Source of the DNA: Geosporobacter sp040797825
GTDB taxonomy: Bacteria; Bacillota; Clostridia; Peptostreptococcales; Thermotaleaceae
DNA: 36,145 nt
Direction: 5' to 3'
NCBI GenBank assembly: GCA_040797825.1
Contig: JBFNEZ010000017.1
Location: forward strand, 1-36,145
Shown here piece by piece: positions 22,828 to 31,174 of this stretch (the stretch's first letter is position 1; each line of letters begins with the position of its first letter). A program made the position numbers and the translations under genes. Under the pieces are notes generated by a model. It saw nothing but the letters and a program-made list of their open reading frames with translations. It was not told the origin of the DNA and ran no database searches.

Positions 22828-24126
22828 ATGAAAAAGATGGCAAAGATAATGGCAATCCTACTGACATTCGCTTTACTATTTACAGCATGTGCACCGAAAA
22901 GTACAAACACAGGAAATGGTTCAGGTGATGTAAATCTAAGGTTTTCCTGGTGGGGTGGAGATGAAAGACATGAGAAGACCCTAGAAGTAATCCGATTATA
23001 TGAGGAATTAAACCCAGGGGTTAAGATTACAGCGGAGTATGGAGGATGGCAAGGGCATTTGGAGAAAATCACTACTCAGATTCTTGGGAAAACAGCCACA
23101 GATATTATCCAGATTAACTGGAACTGGATTGCTGCTTTTTCAAAGGATGGAAACGGATTCTATGATTTAAATACATTAGCAGATTTCATTGAGATTGAGA
23201 ATTATGAAGAGCATTTATTGGAGCAAACTTCAGTAAATGGAAAATTAAATGGTCTGCCAGTAGGAATTGGTGGTAAGGTATTCTACTACAACGCTACAAC
23301 TTGGGAGAAGGCAGGACTGCCTATTCCAACAACTTTCGATGAATTATTCGCGGCTGCACCAGTATTCAAAGAAAAGCTTGGTAAGGACTATTATCCATTC
23401 GACTTAGATCAATATGGCGCTTTCCTGATGTCTCTATATTATTTAGAGCAAAAAACAGGGAAAGCTTTTATCGGAGCAGACAACCAAGTAGCTTTTACGC
23501 AAGCAGAGTTAGAAGAAGCATATAACTTCTATCTAAAAATGGTAGAAGCCGGGGTAACGCCTTCATTAGAAGAGAGAGCTGCAGCTGGAAATGTTCCAGT
23601 AGATCAAACGCCGGGATGGATCCAAGGTAAATATGGTGGAACCTATGAGTGGGATAGTGCCATCAATAAATTCCAACAGGCACTAGAAGGAGATCAACAA
23701 ATCGTTACAGGTGAATTCTTAACAGGTATTGGATCAAATCCTTCAGCCTTAGCAAAAGTATCGATGGTATATGCCATCAATAAAGATACAAAGCATCCAG
23801 AAGAAGCTGCTAAATTCCTTAACTTCTTAACAGCTGATCCGAGAGCTGCGGAGATATTAGGAACTTCAAGAGGAATTCCAGCGAATAAAGCTGCAGTAGA
23901 TACACTTATAAGCAAAGATCAACTAAAAGGCTTAACCTATGAAGGAAATGTAAAGGTAAACGAGTTTATTGGACAAGGTATCAGCCCATACTTTGAAGCT
24001 GATGAACTGCAGCAGTTCTATAGAGCAGTGATTGAAGAACTAGGATACGGCAAGCTTACTGCTGCACAAACAGCTGAAAAAACAATCAAAGAAGTAAACC
24101 GATTATTAAAAGAAAAAGCAAACTAA
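22828..24126 (+). CDS. ABC transporter sugar-binding lipoprotein (SBP_bac_1), pectin oligosaccharide type
   Basis: A 432-residue lipoprotein. ATG 22828 follows AAAGGAGGAAG; an in-frame ATG at 22780 would hide the signal peptide. The lipobox is LFTAC. The mature start NLRFSWWGGDERHEKTLEVI and the segment GVKITAEYGGWQGHLEKITT are typical of family 1 binding proteins for oligo-uronides and polyols. Near the C-terminus FLTADPRAAEILGTSRGIP matches the family's conserved hinge region. It is the first gene of the transporter, GH28 and KduI run. Preceding operators and a weak promoter indicate inducible expression. Oligogalacturonide is the likely ligand from context. Confidence 0.88.
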   Translation: MKKMAKIMAILLTFALLFTACAPKSTNTGNGSGDVNLRFSWWGGDERHEKTLEVIRLYEELNPGVKITAEYGGWQGHLEKITTQILGKTATDIIQINWNWIAAFSKDGNGFYDLNTLADFIEIENYEEHLLEQTSVNGKLNGLPVGIGGKVFYYNATTWEKAGLPIPTTFDELFAAAPVFKEKLGKDYYPFDLDQYGAFLMSLYYLEQKTGKAFIGADNQVAFTQAELEEAYNFYLKMVEAGVTPSLEERAAAGNVPVDQTPGWIQGKYGGTYEWDSAINKFQQALEGDQQIVTGEFLTGIGSNPSALAKVSMVYAINKDTKHPEEAAKFLNFLTADPRAAEILGTSRGIPANKAAVDTLISKDQLKGLTYEGNVKVNEFIGQGISPYFEADELQQFYRAVIEELGYGKLTAAQTAEKTIKEVNRLLKEKAN

Positions 24127-24132
24127 TACCAC

Positions 24133-24152
24133 AGGGGGGAGATTCTCCCCCT
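24133..24152 (+). promoter_or_regulatory. Intercistronic hairpin after the binding-protein gene
   Basis: AGGGGG pairs with CCCCCT across GAGATTCT, without a T run. Such GC-rich hairpins between a binding-protein gene and its permeases commonly protect the upstream mRNA, giving excess binding protein over membrane components. Confidence 0.6.
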
Positions 24153-24178
24153 CAAACTATAGGTTGGAGGAGACAATA

Positions 24179-25063
24179 ATGACGAAAATATTGAAAAAAT
24201 ATGAGGGGTTACTCTATATAACCCCATGGCTAATAGGAATTGTCGTTTTTACTGCCTTCCCGTTTATTACATCCTTTATACTGAGCTTTACCAATTATGA
24301 CTTGATGTCTACTCCTAAATTTATTGGACTCCAAAACTATATCACCATGTTTAACAGTCCTGATTTCAGAAAGGCCTTTGGTGTAACCTTTCGATATGTT
24401 ATGATTACGGTTCCATTAAAACTAGCCTTTGCTTTATTTATAGCGTATATATTGAATTTTAAAATAAAAGGGGTTAATTTTTTTAGAACGGCTTACTATC
24501 TCCCATCCATATTAGGAGGAAGTGTAGCCATCTCAATGCTATGGAGGTTCTTGTTTTCTGATACGGGGTTAATTAACATCTTCTTAGGATTTTTAGGTTT
24601 TGAAGGAATCAGTTGGTTGGGAAATCCTACCTATGCAATTTTTACCCTAAGTCTTTTGCGGGTATGGCAATTTGGATCTCCTATGGTTATCTTCCTAGCA
24701 GCACTAAAAAACATTCCAGAGTCTCTCTATGAAGCTGCTAAAATCGACGGAGCAAGCAAAGCGAGCATGTTCTTTAAAATAACATTGCCACTGATAACGC
24801 CGGTTGTATTTTTTAATTTTATTATGCAGTTAATTCAAGCCTTTCAGGAGTTTAATGCACCCTACATCATTACCGGTGGAGGGCCTTTAAAATCAACTTA
24901 TCTACTGCCTCTTATGATCTATGATAATTCTTTTAAATATTTCAAAATGGGTTACGGAAGTGCGTTATCCTGGTTCTTGTTTGTGGTGATTATGATATTT
25001 ACAGTGATTACATTTAGATCTGAAAAATATTGGGTGCACTACTCAGATGGAGGGGATGAATAA
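24179..25063 (+). CDS. ABC sugar transporter permease 1 (MalF/UgpA/TogM type)
   Basis: A 294-residue membrane protein. ATG 24179 follows TTGGAGGAG. It begins with the family opening GLLYITPWLIGIVVFTAFPF and carries the permease EAA loop NIPESLYEAAKIDGASKASM followed by FFKITLPLITPV. Six membrane helices are expected. The stop overlaps the next permease start (TAATG), so the two are translationally coupled. It forms the channel with permease 2 and is energised by the ATPase at 20377. Confidence 0.92.
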   Translation: MTKILKKYEGLLYITPWLIGIVVFTAFPFITSFILSFTNYDLMSTPKFIGLQNYITMFNSPDFRKAFGVTFRYVMITVPLKLAFALFIAYILNFKIKGVNFFRTAYYLPSILGGSVAISMLWRFLFSDTGLINIFLGFLGFEGISWLGNPTYAIFTLSLLRVWQFGSPMVIFLAALKNIPESLYEAAKIDGASKASMFFKITLPLITPVVFFNFIMQLIQAFQEFNAPYIITGGGPLKSTYLLPLMIYDNSFKYFKMGYGSALSWFLFVVIMIFTVITFRSEKYWVHYSDGGDE

Positions 25064-25971
25064 TGGAAGCAAAAAGCGTTGCAAGAGAAACCGAAGTGAT
25101 AAAAGCTGATGAAATCCGTAGAAGAAGAAGACATAGAAAAGAAATAATTGGCAAAGTAGTTCGATATACCATACTGGTTTTTGTAGGTATCATTATGTTA
25201 TACCCTCTTATTTGGTTGGTAGGTGCTTCCTTTAAAACAAATGCAGAAATTTTTACTTCTATTGGCTTCATGCCCAAAGACTTTGATTTTTCCGGCTATA
25301 TAAGAGGTTGGAGAACATCAACTGAATATTCATTTGCAACCTATTTTGCCAATACTTTCAAAATCGTTATTCCAAAGGTTATACTAACGGTTATATCAAC
25401 AGTACTAACAGCCTATGGCTTTGCAAGATTTAAGATTCCAGGAAAAAAGTACCTGTTTAGCATTCTGATTGCCACACTGCTGCTGCCAAATGTAGTTTTA
25501 AGGATTCCACAATACCTAATGTATCGAGAATTTGCTTGGTTAAACTCTTATAAACCATTGATTGTTCCAGCGGCTTTTGCAGTAGATGCCTTTTTCGTAT
25601 TTATGCTCATTCAGTTCTTAAGAGGCTTGCCAAAAGACCTAGAAGAAGCGGCGGTTATAGATGGATGCAATTCCTTCCAAGTATTGATATATGTATTAAT
25701 ACCAATGCTAAAACCAGCGATTATATCCGTAGCGCTGTTCCAGTTTATGTGGACGATGAACGATTTCTTAGGACCATTGATCTACATCTCCAGCGTGGAA
25801 AAATATCCCGTTTCTATCGCATTGAAAATGTCCATGGATGCCAGTGCGGTAGTACAGTGGAACCAGGTATTGGCCATGTCCGTAATTGCATTGCTTCCAT
25901 CTTTAATTGTTTTCTTCCTTGCACAGAAACATTTCGTTGATGGAATATCTACCACAGGGATGAAGGGATAG
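25063..25971 (+). CDS. ABC sugar transporter permease 2 (MalG/UgpE/TogN type)
   Basis: A 302-residue membrane protein. An N-terminal basic helix (EIRRRRRHRKEIIGKVVRY) precedes the first membrane segment, followed by MLYPLIWLVGASFKTNAEIF. The EAA loop is GLPKDLEEAAVIDGCNSFQV, and the end is QKHFVDGISTTGMKG, the typical C-terminus of this family. It starts within the stop codon of permease 1. GH28 follows after 78 bases with its own AGGAGG, so it probably shares the transcript. Confidence 0.92.
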   Translation: MEAKSVARETEVIKADEIRRRRRHRKEIIGKVVRYTILVFVGIIMLYPLIWLVGASFKTNAEIFTSIGFMPKDFDFSGYIRGWRTSTEYSFATYFANTFKIVIPKVILTVISTVLTAYGFARFKIPGKKYLFSILIATLLLPNVVLRIPQYLMYREFAWLNSYKPLIVPAAFAVDAFFVFMLIQFLRGLPKDLEEAAVIDGCNSFQVLIYVLIPMLKPAIISVALFQFMWTMNDFLGPLIYISSVEKYPVSIALKMSMDASAVVQWNQVLAMSVIALLPSLIVFFLAQKHFVDGISTTGMKG

Positions 25972-26049
25972 ACGATACAAGTAAGAGAATAGATCCCGAC
26001 TGCATAGGAAAAGATCTTTAAAAAGAAGAATTTTGCAATAGGAGGAGCC

Positions 26050-27612
26050 ATGAAATTTGATATTATTTCCCTAACCTCAAGAACCATAACCATTGAAATT
26101 CAAAGTGATGCCTGTGTTTATTCAAATCCCTTTGGGGTATATATCAACGGAGAAGTTCTGCAAGTATCCAATAAAAACGTAACAACCCTTTCAGGATTGG
26201 AGCCGAACCAGGAGTACGAAATTTATTTAAAAGACCTGGATACCCACTGCTGCAGCGGTATCAAAACTTTTAAGACCAAGTATGAGTATGCAGCTTTAAA
26301 TGTCAAGTCTTTTGGAGCGGAAGGAAAGGGCAATCAATACGACACTGCAGCGCTGCAGGCTGCCATTGCAGCGTGTCCAAAAGATGGAAGGGTAATCATT
26401 CCACCGGGAGTTTATTTAACCACACCCCTATTCCTCAAAAGCAATATTACCCTTGAAATTCAAAAAGGGGCTATACTTTTAGGGAGTGATGTGAGGGAGC
26501 ATTATCCTATTCTTCCGGGAATTACCCTAACGGCCGATGGTAAGGATGAACTCTATTTGGGTTCATGGGAAGGGGACCCAGCCGATACTTTTGCCAGTTT
26601 GATAACAGGAATAGGGGTGGAAAATGTCACAATCATCGGCGAAGGTGTCCTTGACGGAAATGGATCCTTTGAAAACTGGTGGAAGGATGCCAAAGAAATA
26701 AGAATAGCCTGGAGGCCAAGACTCGTTTTTTTAAAGGATTGCCGCAACATATTGATAGAAGGAATTACGGTTCAAAATGCGCCATCTTGGACGATACACC
26801 CCATGTTCTCTAAAAATTTAAGGTTTGTTAATCTAAAGGTAATCAATCCCAAGGATTCCCCAAATACAGACGGAATCAATCCAGAGTCCTGTAATCGTGT
26901 AGAGATTATAGGTGTTGATTTTTCTGTAGGAGATGACTGCATTGCAATCAAATCAGGAAAAATAGATATAGGTAGGAAATTGAAGAGGCCTTCAAGGGAT
27001 ATTTTTATTCGAAATTGTCATATGAAGTTTGGACATGGTGCAATTGTGATTGGTAGTGAAATGGCTGGAGGAATCAAAAATATATATGCGGAACGATGTA
27101 TTTTTGAAGAAACCGATAGAGGAATCCGAATAAAAACAAGAAGAGGAAGAGGGAAAGATGGTGTTATCAGCGGAATTCATGCTGAAAATATTATCATGAA
27201 AAAGGTTTTAACTCCCTTTGTCATTAACTGTTTTTATTTCTGCGATACTGATGGCAAGACCGAATACGTTTGGAGCAAAGAAAAATTGCCTGTAGATGAA
27301 AGAACGCCATGGGTGAAAAATATATACCTAAAGGACATCCTATGTGAAGATTGTCAGGTTGCTTCTGGGTTTATCTATGGCTTGCCAGAAAAAAAGGTGG
27401 AAAATATCATCCTTGAAAATATCAAAACCCATTTTTCCTTAGATGCAAAACCAGGATATCCTGCAATGATGAGTTTCCTCGATGAGCAGGTAAGAGCGGG
27501 ATTCTTTATTGGCAATGCAAAAAATGTAAGTATTAGAAACTGCACAGCTGAAAATGTTATAGGGGAAGCCTTTATTTTTTCAGAAGTGGAGAGATTGTTA
27601 TATCAAGAATAA
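26050..27612 (+). CDS. GH28 polygalacturonase (intracellular exo-type)
   Basis: A 520-residue glycosidase behind AATAGGAGGAG. Residues 1-80 look like a fibronectin-III-type module (ISLTSRTITIEIQ, then GLEPNQEYEIYLKDLDT). The rest is a right-handed beta-helix of family GH28. Catalytic motifs are complete: NTDG with D274, GDD with D295 and D296, GHG with H329, and RIK at 360-362. No signal peptide is present, so it should act in the cytoplasm on imported oligogalacturonides, most likely releasing galacturonate from the non-reducing end. That localisation and the N-terminal module match exo-acting bacterial relatives. A related xylogalacturonan or rhamnogalacturonan activity is possible. Confidence 0.92.
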   Translation: MKFDIISLTSRTITIEIQSDACVYSNPFGVYINGEVLQVSNKNVTTLSGLEPNQEYEIYLKDLDTHCCSGIKTFKTKYEYAALNVKSFGAEGKGNQYDTAALQAAIAACPKDGRVIIPPGVYLTTPLFLKSNITLEIQKGAILLGSDVREHYPILPGITLTADGKDELYLGSWEGDPADTFASLITGIGVENVTIIGEGVLDGNGSFENWWKDAKEIRIAWRPRLVFLKDCRNILIEGITVQNAPSWTIHPMFSKNLRFVNLKVINPKDSPNTDGINPESCNRVEIIGVDFSVGDDCIAIKSGKIDIGRKLKRPSRDIFIRNCHMKFGHGAIVIGSEMAGGIKNIYAERCIFEETDRGIRIKTRRGRGKDGVISGIHAENIIMKKVLTPFVINCFYFCDTDGKTEYVWSKEKLPVDERTPWVKNIYLKDILCEDCQVASGFIYGLPEKKVENIILENIKTHFSLDAKPGYPAMMSFLDEQVRAGFFIGNAKNVSIRNCTAENVIGEAFIFSEVERLLYQE

Positions 27613-27626
27613 TAGGAGGGTGAGCA

Positions 27627-28460
27627 ATGTTAGAAGTTAGATATGCACCTAGTAATAAAGAAGCAAAGCAATATGATACAAACAGGTTGAGAGAAGCGTT
27701 TCATATTGGAGGCCTTTTTCAGAAGGATGAAATAAAGCTTGTGTATTCTCACATTGACAGAATGATCGCAGGGTCCATTTGTCCTGTAGAAAAGGATTTG
27801 AAGTTAGAAGCAGGAAAAGAAATTGGTGCAGAGTACTTTCTTGAAAGAAGAGAATTGGGGATTATTAACATTGGAGGAAAAGGGATCGTTCTTTTAGATG
27901 GACAAGAATATGTTCTGGATAAAAGAGATGGACTTTATGTGGGAATGGGGACAAAAGACGTGATTTTTAAATCAGTAGATGCCCAAGATCCTGCCAAGTT
28001 CTACATCAATTCAGCGCCAGCCCATGTAGGCTATCCAACTGTAAGTATTAACATAAAAGATGCAAACCCAGTACATTTAGGAACAGAAAAGGAATTAAAT
28101 AAAAGAACCATTTATCAATATGTACATCCTGCTGTATGCAAATCCTGTCAATTGGTAATGGGGATGACATTACTGGCAGAAGGTTCCGTATGGAATACAA
28201 TGCCCGCTCATACTCATGATAGAAGGATGGAAGTATACTTCTATTTTGATATGAATGAAGATGCCATGGTTTTCCACATGATGGGTGAACCCCAAGAAAC
28301 AAGACATATTATTATGAGGAATGAAGAAGCAGTAATTTCCCCATCCTGGTCTATTCACTCTGGCGTAGGAACCCAAAAATATACCTTTATTTGGGGGATG
28401 GCTGGAGAAAATCAGACCTTTACCGATATGGATCACATTAGCAATAAAGATTTGCTATAA
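27627..28460 (+). CDS. kduI: 5-keto-4-deoxyuronate isomerase
   Basis: A 277-residue cupin-fold isomerase, the usual family length, starting 14 bases after GH28 with TAGGAGGG. Metal ligands H195, H197, E202 and H244 (in PAHTHDRRMEVYFYFD and SWSIHSGVG) are each one residue offset from E. coli KduI H196/H198/E203/H245. It converts 5-keto-4-deoxyuronate, which forms from unsaturated galacturonate released by GH105, into 2,5-diketo-3-deoxygluconate. The next enzymes of the pathway (KduD, KdgK, KdgA) are not in the window and must lie elsewhere. It is the last gene of the locus, followed by a large hairpin. Confidence 0.95.
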   Translation: MLEVRYAPSNKEAKQYDTNRLREAFHIGGLFQKDEIKLVYSHIDRMIAGSICPVEKDLKLEAGKEIGAEYFLERRELGIINIGGKGIVLLDGQEYVLDKRDGLYVGMGTKDVIFKSVDAQDPAKFYINSAPAHVGYPTVSINIKDANPVHLGTEKELNKRTIYQYVHPAVCKSCQLVMGMTLLAEGSVWNTMPAHTHDRRMEVYFYFDMNEDAMVFHMMGEPQETRHIIMRNEEAVISPSWSIHSGVGTQKYTFIWGMAGENQTFTDMDHISNKDLL

Positions 28461-28497
28461 AAAGAAAAGGGCTGTTACAAATAGCCTCAGGCTAATT

Positions 28498-28606
28498 AAA
28501 CCCCCTCCTCATTTCCCAATTGGTCTCAAGATTAATTTTTGCAATGCTTTTATTAGATAAAGCAGTTTTAGCAAGGAGCAGGGAAGCATATGAGGAGGGG
28601 TTTTTA
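28498..28606. terminator. Bidirectional terminator with a long structured loop
   Basis: AAACCCCCTCCTCAT (28498-28512) pairs, with one bulged base, with ATGAGGAGGGGTTT (28590-28603). TTCCC/GGGAA (28513-28517, 28581-28585) extends it, and inner GCTTT/AAAGC and TTGC/GCAA stems fill the loop. A T run ends the plus-strand arm, and the minus-strand MATE stop lies in the right arm. Terminator for kduI and the MATE gene. The roughly 75-base loop is larger than normal. Confidence 0.7.
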
Positions 28607-30013
28607 AGAGAGAATATAGTTTTTATAAGGATTTCCTTCTTTTAGTTTCATTTTTCGAATGACAATAAAGGCAATGATTAAGGCCGTTATTCCCATGAGC
28701 CCATTGCTAACCATCATCGCAATACCTACACCCTTGCTTCCCAAATGAGTATAATTTTGAAGAAGATATAAGCTGGGTATTCTAAATAGAAATAGACGGA
28801 GAAAATTAATGACCAAAGAAAGCTTTGTATAGCCAAAACCATAGAGCAATCCCATCACAGCAGAAGTTGTGGTTAATGGAATTAGTGCATAGATTTCATA
28901 TTTAAGGATGGGGAGTGTGGTATCAAAAAATGCTAGCTCTCCTCTAACAAACATATGGACAATGGGCTCCATGAAAACATAGATAAATAGCATACCCAAT
29001 AAGCCGATGACAAAAGTAGCTGCCACGGTTTTTTTAAAGGAATCCAAGGCCCTATCTAAATTATTGTTCCCTAGATTTTGACTGATAATGGCAGCCTCTC
29101 CATCTTGAAAACCATTGGACAGACTTGTTGGAATACCGGCCACATTGTTGGAGATACCTAAAGCACCAACCACCATACTGCCATAAAGAGTACTCATGGA
29201 ATTTACGATAACCTTCCCAAGGCTAAAAGTAAATTTTTCAAAGAAAATCGGAAGGGCCAAGGTTAGGATAGGCCATAGGGTTTTCTTTGATAAATCTATT
29301 TTTCTAATTGAGATTCTAAACATTTGCTCGGCCCTGAGCATATTGGACAAGCCTACCAAAGTAAGAGATAGATGGGCGAGCAGTGTGGCAACAGCCATCA
29401 TCACAATGCCGAGGTTAAAAACATATACAAATAGAGCAGTAAGAATCAATTTGAGCGCAAGGACCATTAGATTTAAACGCAGTATCAATTTGCTGTTGCC
29501 CTTCGCCTTTTCAATAGCCATGTAAACATTATTGATAAAAATAGTAGTGAGCATGAGTATTTCTACAATAAAATAGCTGTTTCCCACAGTAATCAGTTCT
29601 TCTGGTGTATTAACAAATATTAGAATTGGTTTCGTAAAGGGAAGAATGAATAGCAGCAATAGGAGGCTGATAGCTATTGCCAGAAATAATAAGGTGTTTA
29701 CGTATTTTTGTGTATTTTTCATATCATCGGCACCATAATATCTGGCGATTATAATTCCTCCCCCAAGGGCTAAGCCTGCGCCTACTGAGGTGATCATTGT
29801 CTTAATTTGTGCCAGGTAGGCAATGGCAGATACAACACTAGAGCCTATATGGGCAGCCATCATGGTGTCTAGAAAGCTGAATAAATGATTTAGTCCATTA
29901 TACATGGCCAAGGGCAAGGATAGGGCTAGGACCACATGCCACATATCTCCTCCCAATATAAAATCTCTCGTTTCTCTGTCTTTTTTGCTCAGTGTGCTTG
30001 CTAATTTACTCAT
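28604..30013 (-). CDS. MATE-family multidrug/cation exporter
   Basis: A 469-residue membrane protein starting at ATG 30013 behind GAGGATAG. About twelve membrane helices are visible in two related halves. Typical MATE stretches are LALSLPLAMYNGLNHLFSF, DTMMAAHIGSSVVSAIAYLA, GAGLALGGGIIIARYYGADD and, in the second half, GSMVVGALGISNNVAGIPTS followed by SNGFQDGEAAIISQNLG. It exports a compound using a sodium or proton gradient; the substrate cannot be inferred. The divergent AraC regulator (30205) shares its upstream gap, which contains repeats that may be operators. Confidence 0.9.
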   Translation of the reverse strand: MSKLASTLSKKDRETRDFILGGDMWHVVLALSLPLAMYNGLNHLFSFLDTMMAAHIGSSVVSAIAYLAQIKTMITSVGAGLALGGGIIIARYYGADDMKNTQKYVNTLLFLAIAISLLLLLFILPFTKPILIFVNTPEELITVGNSYFIVEILMLTTIFINNVYMAIEKAKGNSKLILRLNLMVLALKLILTALFVYVFNLGIVMMAVATLLAHLSLTLVGLSNMLRAEQMFRISIRKIDLSKKTLWPILTLALPIFFEKFTFSLGKVIVNSMSTLYGSMVVGALGISNNVAGIPTSLSNGFQDGEAAIISQNLGNNNLDRALDSFKKTVAATFVIGLLGMLFIYVFMEPIVHMFVRGELAFFDTTLPILKYEIYALIPLTTTSAVMGLLYGFGYTKLSLVINFLRLFLFRIPSLYLLQNYTHLGSKGVGIAMMVSNGLMGITALIIAFIVIRKMKLKEGNPYKNYILS

Positions 30014-30040
30014 TTTTGTCTATCCTCACTATGTCGGGTA

Positions 30041-30055
30041 TAATTATTGTTATCA
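30041..30055. promoter_or_regulatory. Fur-like box in the MATE promoter region
   Basis: TAATTATTGTTATCA matches the 7-1-7 Fur pattern TGATAATnATTATCA at 11 of 14 positions. It shares ATTATTGTTATCA with the site at 34992, before the second NikA-like gene. In AT-rich DNA this may be chance. Confidence 0.3.
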
Positions 30056-30060
30056 GCTGC

Positions 30061-30173
30061 TGCATCTATGGATAAAGAATATATATAATTATATCTTAGA
30101 GACTAGTTAAAATCTGCTCATATTTTGTCTATATATTAAAAAAATCTGCATATTTTGCTTTGATGCATCTATG
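30061..30173. repeat. Direct repeats in the MATE-AraC intergenic region
   Basis: AATCTGC occurs at 30111 and 30143 (32 bases apart), each followed by CATATTTTG (30119 and 30149). TGCATCTATG occurs at 30061 and 30164. AraC-type activators bind direct repeats of about this size, so these are candidate sites for the neighbouring regulator. A TATAAT at 30182-30187, with TTGATG 16 bases before it, could be the AraC promoter. Confidence 0.5.
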
Positions 30174-30204
30174 AAGGGTGATATAATGAGTGAGGGGGTG
30201 GAAC

Positions 30205-31053
30205 ATGAAGGAACAGAATACAGACTTTCATTACCCGGATAATTCATTTTATTTTTCCCATAGAAAGGTTTTTGGACAATTTACTATGCATACCAATCAC
30301 TTTCATAATCAGTATGAGGTGTACTATTTGCTATCTGGAGAAAGGCATTATTTCATCAAAGATAGGGTTTTTCATGTAAAGCCAGGGACTTTGGTGCTTA
30401 TAAATGAATATGATTTGCATAAAACCACCGAGGCAGATTCAGAGGATCATACAAGAATCTTGATTAATTTTACCAAAAACTTTTTATCTACATCTCCCTA
30501 TGCAAAGGAGCTTCTTATCAAACTTTTTACAAGTAATTACTACGTTGTTCCATTTTTACCGGGAGATAGACAAAATGTAGAGCTTTTGTTAGGTAAGATG
30601 ACATGGGAAATAGAGCATAAAGCCATTGGATTTGAAGTATCTTTACAATCCCTGCTAATGGAGTTTTTAATCTATATCATAAGATATATAGAGCAAAATC
30701 ATCACAATACTTTGGAGCATCCAAGTCCAATCCATGAAAAAATATCAGAAATTGTTCAATATATAAACCAAAATTATCATCAAGAACTCAATCTTCCATC
30801 TGTATCTAAAAGCTTTTTTATCAGCCAATACTACCTAAGCAGGGCATTCAAACAAGTAACAGGTTTTACCTTTGTTGAATATCTAAACAATATTCGTGTT
30901 CGAGAAGCCCAGCGATTGCTTCGGGAATCAGAGGAAAAGGTAATTGACATTGCGGAGAAGGTAGGGTTTGGAAATGTTTCTCATTTTGGAAGGGTATTTA
31001 AAGAAATAACCTCTTTTTCACCCTTAAACTATAGGAAAATGAACAAATCATAA
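30205..31053 (+). CDS. AraC-family regulator with cupin sensor domain
   Basis: A 282-residue regulator. ATG 30205 is chosen because GAGGGGG lies just upstream; GTG 30190 overlaps that site. The N-terminal half is an AraC-binding cupin (HTNHFHNQYEVYYLLSGERH, then FHVKPGTLVLINEYDLHK) that usually binds a sugar. The C-terminal 100 residues hold two helix-turn-helix units: LPSVSKSFFISQYYLSRAFK and VIDIAEKVGFGNVSHFGRVF. It lies divergent to the MATE gene and near the pectin locus. Either could be its target. The direct repeats in the shared promoter gap favour control of itself and MATE. Confidence 0.88.
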   Translation: MKEQNTDFHYPDNSFYFSHRKVFGQFTMHTNHFHNQYEVYYLLSGERHYFIKDRVFHVKPGTLVLINEYDLHKTTEADSEDHTRILINFTKNFLSTSPYAKELLIKLFTSNYYVVPFLPGDRQNVELLLGKMTWEIEHKAIGFEVSLQSLLMEFLIYIIRYIEQNHHNTLEHPSPIHEKISEIVQYINQNYHQELNLPSVSKSFFISQYYLSRAFKQVTGFTFVEYLNNIRVREAQRLLRESEEKVIDIAEKVGFGNVSHFGRVFKEITSFSPLNYRKMNKS

Positions 31054-31138
31054 TGTAGCTTAAGGTTTATACTATGAAATAGATTGTTTTCCTAGGGAAG
31101 GATGCAGTCACTCTGAAAAAGACTATGTAATGTATAAG

Positions 31139-31153
31139 GAGTAAAGATTACTC
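31139..31153. promoter_or_regulatory. Short palindrome upstream of the LacI gene
   Basis: GAGTAA-aga-TTACTC, 21 bases before the LacI start codon. It does not resemble the ACGTTT-core operators of the pectin locus, so autoregulation through the same motif is not supported. The rest of 31054-31174 shows no other feature. Confidence 0.3.
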
Positions 31154-31174
31154 ATAAAGGCGGGAGGTGCGCAA

